From Planctomycetota bacterium (GTDB lineage Bacteria > Planctomycetota > UBA1135 > GCA-002686595): a DNA stretch of 5,339 bases. Each line of letters starts with the position of its first letter. Position 1 is the first letter of the stretch. A program made the translations under genes and the position numbers. The notes below the pieces were generated by a model. That model saw only the letters and a program-made list of their open reading frames with translations, was not told the origin of the DNA and did not search any database. Location of the stretch: the NCBI GenBank assembly GCA_021776885.1, contig JAJFFA010000920.1, positions 1 to 5,339 on the forward strand, in the 5' to 3' direction. Of this stretch, positions 1 through 3,765 are shown piece by piece.

Positions 1-88
1 CGAGCTCGAAGAGCGCGTCCGACGTGCGCCAGGCTTCGCGCAGGGCGTCGCGGATCCACTCGCCCGTTGCACTTTGCACGGAGGTCAT
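1..88 (-). CDS. N-terminal fragment of an unidentified protein, truncated by window edge
   Basis: The leftward frame opens at an ATG at 88 and runs without a stop to base 1, giving 29 complete codons. The peptide begins MTSVQSATGEWIRDALREAW and continues with RTSDALFEL. After the first few residues, third codon positions are almost all G or C, matching the real genes nearby, and the helical WIRDAL..AW..SDALFEL pattern looks like protein rather than shadow frame. There is no signal peptide, so a cytoplasmic protein is likely. The pattern faintly resembles the N-terminal DinB-like helix of SUMF1/EgtB-type non-heme iron enzymes, but 29 residues cannot establish that and no function is assigned. 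A weak purine-rich GTAGGGT lies about 8 to 14 bases before the start codon. Confidence 0.55.
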   Translation of the reverse strand, partial: MTSVQSATGEWIRDALREAWRTSDALFEL

Positions 89-178
89 CCGCGCGACCCT
101 ACCCCAGGGAATCGAGAGATTGCAATTCGCGCGGCGCCCCGCGCCGTGCAGGCCGCGCGCCCGCAAGTCGTGTGCCGC

Positions 179-190
179 ATGCAGCTGCAT
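179..190. repeat. 12-base perfect palindrome ATGCAGCTGCAT
   Basis: ATGCAGCTGCAT is its own reverse complement with no central spacer, and the symmetry stops at the next base on each side. It lies about 90 bases upstream of the edge gene's start codon and 11 bases before the terminator-like hairpin on the + strand. A spacer-free palindrome suits a dimeric DNA-binding protein better than an RNA hairpin. No known operator is recognised, and chance occurrence is possible. Confidence 0.35.
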
Positions 191-201
191 CTTTCTGGGC
201 G

Positions 202-220
202 AACGGGCCCTCCCGTTTTT
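202..220 (+). terminator. Terminator-like hairpin with T-run on + strand
   Basis: AACGGG (202-207) pairs perfectly with CCCGTT (212-217) across a CCCT loop, and T216-T220 gives a five-base T-run overlapping the end of the stem. This is the shape of a short Rho-independent terminator for rightward transcription. On the - strand the hairpin is followed by CGCCC, so it would not serve the leftward genes. No rightward gene precedes it in the window. It may end a small antisense RNA, or be coincidental. Confidence 0.4.
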
Positions 221-275
221 CGGTGCCGCGATCTACAATCGACTTCACGGTGAGGCCGGGGGCCCGCGGCCACAC

Positions 276-292
276 TCCAGGACCATCCTGGA
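276..292 (-). repeat. 7-bp hairpin downstream of the PepSY gene
   Basis: TCCAGGA (276-282) and TCCTGGA (286-292) form a perfect 7-bp stem with a 3-base loop. It begins about 58 bases past the PepSY stop codon in the direction of transcription. No T-run follows on either strand, so it is not a canonical intrinsic terminator. It could mark or protect the 3' end of the operon transcript, as T-less hairpins sometimes do in high-GC genomes. That role is inferred only from its position. Confidence 0.3.
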
Positions 293-349
293 ACCGTCGA
301 CTCGGGACGCCGATCGCACCCAGGACCGAACGGGGCCCCCGCCCACCCG

Positions 350-865
350 CTACTTCTGCTCGCGACGCCTGCGCTTGATCAGGTGCGGCAAGAGCCACAG
401 GTAGATGCCCGTGCCCCACAGGCCGAGGAACACGAAGGCGCTGGGCAGGAACAGCCAGAGCTTGACGCGATCGTGGAAGAAGGATCCGTCGTGGATGCTC
501 TCGATCAGGTCCGAGCGCCGGTAGGCCACCTGCAGCACGGCGCCACTCCGGGTGTCGACCTGCACCTCCCAGCCGCTGTTCGCGCGCACCTTCACCAGGC
601 CCCGTCCCGGGCGCACGTCGAGGCGATCGACGTCCTCCCAGGTCTCGACCCGGGCCTCTGCGACGGAGCGCGCGGCGGCCAGGATGTCGTCGAAGGCCAG
701 GGTCGGGTCGCCCCCTGAACCCTGGGCGGTGGGCGGCTGGACCCAGGCCCACTCCTTCTTGAGCTGCAGGAAGACACCGGAGCCCAGGATGACCAGGATC
801 GGCAGGGCGAAGACGATCGCCCCCAGGCGGTGCAGCTTGCGGTTCAGTCGGGGGGCTCGGCTCAT
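350..865 (-). CDS. PepSY-domain protein with two transmembrane helices
   Basis: This 171-residue protein is the third gene of the leftward operon. A basic N-terminus (RKLHR, 9-13) leads into a membrane helix at about 14-35. An extracytoplasmic segment of about 100 residues includes a PepSY-like stretch (about 53-117), and a second helix at about 134-160 ends in a strongly basic tail (KRRRREQK). The IHDGSFF segment (124-130), followed by a Leu/Gly/Trp-rich helix ending GTGIYLWLL, is typical of PepSY-associated membrane proteins. The basic tails predict both ends in the cytoplasm and the PepSY portion outside. His12, His125 and His131 lie at membrane edges; in larger PepSY membrane reductases such His residues can bind heme, but that is unproven here. 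The start is fixed by an ATGA overlap with the cytochrome gene's stop. It may anchor or supply electrons to the di-heme partner. Confidence 0.85.
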   Translation of the reverse strand: MSRAPRLNRKLHRLGAIVFALPILVILGSGVFLQLKKEWAWVQPPTAQGSGGDPTLAFDDILAAARSVAEARVETWEDVDRLDVRPGRGLVKVRANSGWEVQVDTRSGAVLQVAYRRSDLIESIHDGSFFHDRVKLWLFLPSAFVFLGLWGTGIYLWLLPHLIKRRRREQK

Positions 866-2322
866 CGGGGCGCTGGCGGAAGATGCGGGGGCGCGAGCAG
901 TGCCGGGTCGAGGTCCACGTCGGTCAGCGCCTGCAGGAAGCGGGCGAGATCTTCGCGCGCAGACCGATCCAGGTCCAGGGGCACGAGCAGGCGCTCCGCG
1001 CTGCCCACTCCAGGCGGCGCGTCCGCCAGGCTGACGTAGTGCTCGATGACCTCGTCCAGGGTCGCGTACTGCCCCTGGTGCATGTAGGGAGCGCTCAGGG
1101 CGACGTTGCGCAGGCTCGGCGTCTTGAATTCGGCGGCGCCGTGGGCGTGGCTGGAGAGGAAGCCGCTGCGCACCTCACCCGCGTTGCGGTCGTCGGACCA
1201 GGGCCCCATGGCGTTGAACGGATCCCGGCCCAGGCGCTCGATCCCCTCGCTGCGGCCGCGCTCCGCACGCTCCCCGTCGGCGCTCGTCGCCAGGGGGGGC
1301 ACGCGGGCGTCGTGGAACTCGCGATCGGAGAGCAGCGGGCCGGAGTGGCACAGGTGGCAGCGCGCTGCGCCGACAAAAAGGGCCAGCCCGCGGCGCTGCG
1401 CGGCCGAGAGGGCGGCGAGCTTCTGCGGGTCGTTCTCGCGCAGGCCCTCCACGAACACGTCGAAGGGCGAGCGGCGCGAGACGAGCCGGCGCTCGTAGGC
1501 AGCGATGGCCTTGCCCAGGTTGACGAAGACGCGCGTGACCGCGTCGCGGTCCTGCTCCGCCATGGCGTCCCAGGCGCGCTGGTGGGGGTGGTAGAAGTGT
1601 GCGGGGCCGTCGTGCTCGTGGTGGCGTGGGGGGCGCGACCCCTGGTCCCGGGCGCGCGCCGCCCGCCCCAGGGCCGGGGTGGCGGCCAGGTGCTCGTGCT
1701 CGTCGTCGGCGACGGGACGCGCCGCCGCGGGGAAGCGCTGCGTGTCGTCCAGGTCGGGCAGGGGACCGAAGGTCGCCTCGTAGGCCGCGCGCAGGCGCGG
1801 GTCGGCGTGGACGACGTGGGCGATCGAGAGCCGCGTTGAGGCCTGTTCCAGGGGATGCTCGAGGGGCTGGAGCGCCTGGGCCCAGGCACTGTCGGCGCGC
1901 CCGTCCCAGAAGAACCAGCGCTGGTACGCGACGTTCCACAGGGACGGCGTGTTGCGGCGCAGGGTCGTCACCCCTTCGGCCAGGGTGCGGCCGTCGCTGA
2001 ACGAGCGCGCGGGGTCGTGGCACGTCGCGCAGGAGGTCTCGCCGTCCTTGGACAGGCGCGGATCGAAGAACAGCGCCTGGCCCAGGAGCGCGGCCCGCGG
2101 GTCGTCGGCGTGGGCGTTCGTGGGGTCGGCCGGCGGGTCGGGCAAGGGCGACAGGCTCAGCACGCGCTCCAGGGCCGCGGCATCGAGCTCGCCGTCGAGG
2201 AGCTCCAGGGAGGCCTGGGGATCCGCCACCGCTGGCCGTTCGCGCTGCGGCGCCGACGCGCGCGCGCCGCAGCCGGCGACCAGGGCAACCGCCACGACCC
2301 ACTCGTTGCGGCGCGGCTTCAC
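862..2322 (-). CDS. Di-heme cytochrome c peroxidase/MauG-superfamily lipoprotein
   Basis: This 486-residue protein is the second operon gene. It has two c-type heme sites: CATCH at 98-102, in the family context LSKDGETSCATCH..RSFSDGR, and CHLCH at 322-326. Other hallmarks are RRNTPSLWNVAY (122-133), FFWDGRADS (137-145) and, near the C-terminus, KTPSLRNVAL..PYMHQG (400-417). These place it in the CCP/MauG superfamily, whose members reduce peroxide or oxidise partner proteins outside the cytoplasm. I chose the GTG at 2322 because it overlaps the upstream stop as GTGA and gives KPRR, a short hydrophobic stretch and a lipobox VAGC with Cys18 as the lipid-modified residue. The open frame continues upstream to 2784, but that part only overlaps the previous gene. 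A His-rich segment (about 208-247, eight His) interrupts the family core and is unusual. Peroxidase versus MauG/MbnH-like protein oxidase cannot be decided from sequence alone. Confidence 0.9.
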   Translation of the reverse strand: MKPRRNEWVVAVALVAGCGARASAPQRERPAVADPQASLELLDGELDAAALERVLSLSPLPDPPADPTNAHADDPRAALLGQALFFDPRLSKDGETSCATCHDPARSFSDGRTLAEGVTTLRRNTPSLWNVAYQRWFFWDGRADSAWAQALQPLEHPLEQASTRLSIAHVVHADPRLRAAYEATFGPLPDLDDTQRFPAAARPVADDEHEHLAATPALGRAARARDQGSRPPRHHEHDGPAHFYHPHQRAWDAMAEQDRDAVTRVFVNLGKAIAAYERRLVSRRSPFDVFVEGLRENDPQKLAALSAAQRRGLALFVGAARCHLCHSGPLLSDREFHDARVPPLATSADGERAERGRSEGIERLGRDPFNAMGPWSDDRNAGEVRSGFLSSHAHGAAEFKTPSLRNVALSAPYMHQGQYATLDEVIEHYVSLADAPPGVGSAERLLVPLDLDRSAREDLARFLQALTDVDLDPALLAPPHLPPAPR

Positions 2323-2813
2323 AGGTCGAGCTCGAAGTCCGCGCCCTCTGCGCTGCCCGCGACGAGCACATCGATGCTCAGGGTCCAGTGCCCGACCATG
2401 TGCAGCAGCATGCCCCGCACCCGGTAGAGCCCGGGGGCCTCCTCCCGCGAGCGAGGCTCGCGCAGCATTCCATGGCCGTGGTCGGGCATGTCGCCCTGCA
2501 CGATGATCTCGGCGCCCTCGACGGGCCCCCCGGGGGCGCGCTCCGCTTCGACCCACACCAAGAGCTCGAAGGGCTCGTTGACGGGGAGTACGCCGCGCGC
2601 GGGGCGCCAGGAGACCTGGTAGCTCCCGCCCCGGCTGGTGGCGCTGTGCCAGGCAGCCCCCGGGTCCTCGGGGTCGCGCGGCTGTCCGGGGGCCTGGGCG
2701 GCCTCGCAGGGAGCGTGGCCCGGGGCGTTGCCCGGCGCTGGAGCGCTGCAAGCCGCCAGCGCCAGGATCATCCCCGAAAGCCACGTCAGAGTTAGGGCGT
2801 CGCCGCTTCCCAT
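2319..2813 (-). CDS. YtkA/FixH-like domain lipoprotein, His/Met-rich
   Basis: This 164-residue protein is the first operon gene. From the ATG at 2813 it shows a hydrophobic signal (7-21) ending in the lipobox LAAC, with Cys22 as the predicted lipidation site; the n-region lacks Lys or Arg, which is atypical. A Pro/Ala-rich linker (23-55) leads to a beta-rich domain: SYQVSWRPA (64-72), PVNEPFELLVWV (77-88), GDMPDHGHGM (107-116), GLYRVRGMLLHM (128-139) and GHWTLSIDV (141-149). The MPxHGHGM...LHMxGxW pattern is characteristic of YtkA-like/FixH-like domains, which sit outside the membrane and are often linked to metal or cytochrome functions. Clustered His112, His114, Met116, His138, Met139 and His142 could bind copper, though this is inference. 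Trp69, Trp87 and Trp143 are possible targets of the co-encoded di-heme enzyme. No Shine-Dalgarno sequence precedes the start. Confidence 0.82.
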   Translation of the reverse strand: MGSGDALTLTWLSGMILALAACSAPAPGNAPGHAPCEAAQAPGQPRDPEDPGAAWHSATSRGGSYQVSWRPARGVLPVNEPFELLVWVEAERAPGGPVEGAEIIVQGDMPDHGHGMLREPRSREEAPGLYRVRGMLLHMVGHWTLSIDVLVAGSAEGADFELDL

Positions 2814-2814
2814 C

Positions 2815-2820
2815 GCAGAA
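2815..2820 (+). promoter_or_regulatory. Weak candidate -10 element for the methyltransferase gene
   Basis: CAGAAT matches four of six -10 consensus positions and ends eight bases before the methyltransferase ATG at 2829. Transcription would therefore begin almost at the start codon. There is no recognisable -35 hexamer and no Shine-Dalgarno sequence. It shares base 2820 with the opposing TATGAT, so the two promoters, if real, would compete for polymerase. This is a low-confidence call. Confidence 0.2.
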
Positions 2821-2825
2821 TCATA
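2820..2825 (-). promoter_or_regulatory. Candidate -10 element for the operon, implying a leaderless mRNA
   Basis: TATGAT on the - strand (2825 down to 2820) matches the bacterial -10 consensus at five of six positions. It is followed by six bases and then the ATG at 2813, so transcription from the usual distance would start at or beside the A of the start codon. This agrees with the absence of a Shine-Dalgarno sequence. I see no good -35 hexamer at 16 to 18 bases, so the promoter may be weak or activator-dependent. The element lies within the 15-base gap between divergent start codons. Confidence 0.4.
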
Positions 2826-2828
2826 CGC

Positions 2829-3674
2829 ATGGGCCGGATCATCCAGGGCGACAACCTCGACGTGCTGCGCAGCCTCCCGGCGGGCTGTGCAGATCTGATC
2901 TACATCGATCCGCCTTTCAACACGGGGCGCAGCCAGAAGCTGACGAGCCTGCGCACCGTGCGGGACGAGGGCGGCGATCGGACGGGTTTCGGGGGCAAGC
3001 GCTACCGCAGCGAGGTTCTGTCCGCCCGCTCCTTCGAAGACAGCTTCGACGACTACCTGGCCTTTCTCGCGCCCCGGCTCGAGGAGGCCCTGCGCATCCT
3101 GGCCGACGACGGCAGCTTCTTCCTGCACGTCGACTACCGCGAGGTGCACTACTGCAAGGTCTTGCTCGATCAGCTCTTCGGTCGCGCCTCGTTCCAGAAC
3201 GAGATCATCTGGGCCTACGACTACGGCGGGCGCTCGAAGTCCCGCTGGCCCGCCAAGCACGACAACATCCTGTGGTACGCGAAGGACCCGCGGGACTTCT
3301 GCTTCCAGTACGAGGAGATGGACCGCATCCCGTACATGGCCCCGGGCCTGGTCGGCAAGGAGAAGGCGGCGCGGGGCAAGACGCCCACCGACGTGTGGTG
3401 GCACACGATCGTCGCCCCGGCCTCGCACGAGCGCACGGGCTACCCCACGCAGAAGCCCCTCGGCGTCCTCGAGCGCGTGATCAAGGTGCACTCCATGCCG
3501 GGCGACCTGGTGCTCGACTTCTTTGCGGGCAGCGGCACGACGGGTGAGGCCGCGGCCCAGAACGGCCGGGACTTCCTCTTGGTCGACGCGAGCGAGGAGG
3601 CCATAGGGGTCATGACCCGCCGCCTGGCGCGCTTCGAGCCCGAGGTCAGCTCTTTCCCTCTGGCAGCCCGTTGA
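2829..3674 (+). CDS. Solitary beta-class DNA methyltransferase (N6-adenine or N4-cytosine)
   Basis: This 281-residue cytoplasmic enzyme would transfer a methyl group from S-adenosylmethionine to an exocyclic amino group in DNA. The catalytic motif IV is DPPF (27-30, within YIDPPFNTG). The conserved TGYPTQKP lies at 203-210, and the SAM-binding motif I, LDFFAGSGTTG, at 229-239. Motif IV before motif I, with the variable region between, is the beta-class order of the N6/N4 methyltransferase family. DPPF is more usual in N6-adenine enzymes. The middle (about 120-195, including KTPTDVWW at 184-191) probably contributes to target recognition, but the target site cannot be read from it. The length is normal for a stand-alone enzyme. 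No restriction endonuclease or specificity gene is in view, so it is probably an orphan. The ATG at 2829 is chosen because MGRIIQGDNLDVL is a typical family N-terminus, although no Shine-Dalgarno sequence precedes it. Confidence 0.92.
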   Translation: MGRIIQGDNLDVLRSLPAGCADLIYIDPPFNTGRSQKLTSLRTVRDEGGDRTGFGGKRYRSEVLSARSFEDSFDDYLAFLAPRLEEALRILADDGSFFLHVDYREVHYCKVLLDQLFGRASFQNEIIWAYDYGGRSKSRWPAKHDNILWYAKDPRDFCFQYEEMDRIPYMAPGLVGKEKAARGKTPTDVWWHTIVAPASHERTGYPTQKPLGVLERVIKVHSMPGDLVLDFFAGSGTTGEAAAQNGRDFLLVDASEEAIGVMTRRLARFEPEVSSFPLAAR

Positions 3675-3725
3675 AGAAGTCACCCGGCGCCATGACGATC
3701 TCATCCACTCCAGCGCCCGATCGGT

Positions 3726-3731
3726 TACAGT
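3726..3731 (+). promoter_or_regulatory. Candidate -10 element for the Kelch/malectin gene
   Basis: TACAGT matches four of six -10 consensus positions. Transcription starting six to eight bases downstream would begin at about 3738, at the edge of the hairpin at 3737-3753. No clear -35 hexamer is present at the expected distance. TTGAAA at 3731-3736 resembles a -35 element, but there is no matching -10 sequence 16 to 18 bases after it. This is a tentative call. Confidence 0.25.
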
Positions 3732-3736
3732 TGAAA

Positions 3737-3753
3737 GGGAATTCCTAATTCCC
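3737..3753 (+). repeat. 7-bp hairpin in the probable 5' leader of the Kelch/malectin gene
   Basis: GGGAATT (3737-3743) pairs perfectly with AATTCCC (3747-3753) across a CCT loop. The second arm directly abuts the GGAG ribosome-binding sequence. As RNA it could stabilise the 5' end of the message or limit ribosome access. As DNA it could be an operator. It has no T-run and lies upstream of a gene, so it is not a terminator for the methyltransferase. Confidence 0.45.
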
Positions 3754-3757
3754 GGAG
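3754..3757 (+). promoter_or_regulatory. Ribosome binding site GGAG
   Basis: GGAG lies eight bases before the ATG at 3766 and supports that start. It contrasts with the two central divergent genes, which have no Shine-Dalgarno sequence. It immediately follows the hairpin at 3737-3753, so the stem could affect its accessibility. Confidence 0.6.
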
Positions 3758-3765
3758 CCCAAGCA

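Larger units (their letters stand above)
89..349. other. Intergenic region between two leftward genes
   Basis: This 261-base stretch separates the end of the PepSY gene from the start of the leftward gene at the window edge. I see no convincing coding frame: the open frames crossing it have no recognisable protein features. It holds a 12-base palindrome (179-190), a hairpin with a T-run on the + strand (202-220), a 7-bp hairpin (276-292) and a short GC-rich hairpin CGGCGC-CCC-GCGCCG (132-146). Promoter elements for the edge gene are not clear. A poor match (TTGCAA, 18-base spacer, TAGGGT on the - strand) ends close to its start codon. Confidence 0.6.
3675..3765 (+). other. Spacer between the methyltransferase and Kelch/malectin genes
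   Basis: These 91 bases carry the leader hairpin, the GGAG site and a weak -10 candidate in their right half. The left half (3675-3720) holds no hairpin with a T-run, so I see no intrinsic terminator for the methyltransferase transcript. Read-through into the Kelch gene is possible, although the two proteins have no evident functional link. Confidence 0.5.

Noticed and set aside
24..404. 126-codon + strand frame over the left gap
   Set aside because: Its composition is Arg/Pro/Ser-rich as expected from random high-GC DNA. It has no ribosome site, crosses the terminator-like hairpin and overlaps two leftward genes.
99..752. 217-codon - strand frame spanning the gap and part of the PepSY gene
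   Set aside because: It overlaps the PepSY gene in another frame, is Arg/Gly/Pro-rich, and has no membrane segments or motifs.
883..1839. 318-codon open frame on the + strand
   Set aside because: It lies antisense to the well-supported di-heme cytochrome, lacks domain motifs and is explained by GC-rich codon bias on the opposite strand.
862..2322. Naming the cytochrome mbnH or mauG
   Set aside because: The sequence supports the di-heme superfamily but not the specific subfamily. The usual MbnP or methylamine dehydrogenase partners are absent, so no gene symbol is given.
2323..2784. Upstream extension of the cytochrome frame giving a 640-residue protein
   Set aside because: The extra 154 residues only overlap the YtkA-like gene in another frame and are low-complexity Arg/Gly/Pro. 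The GTG at 2322 gives a lipoprotein signal and a GTGA overlap.
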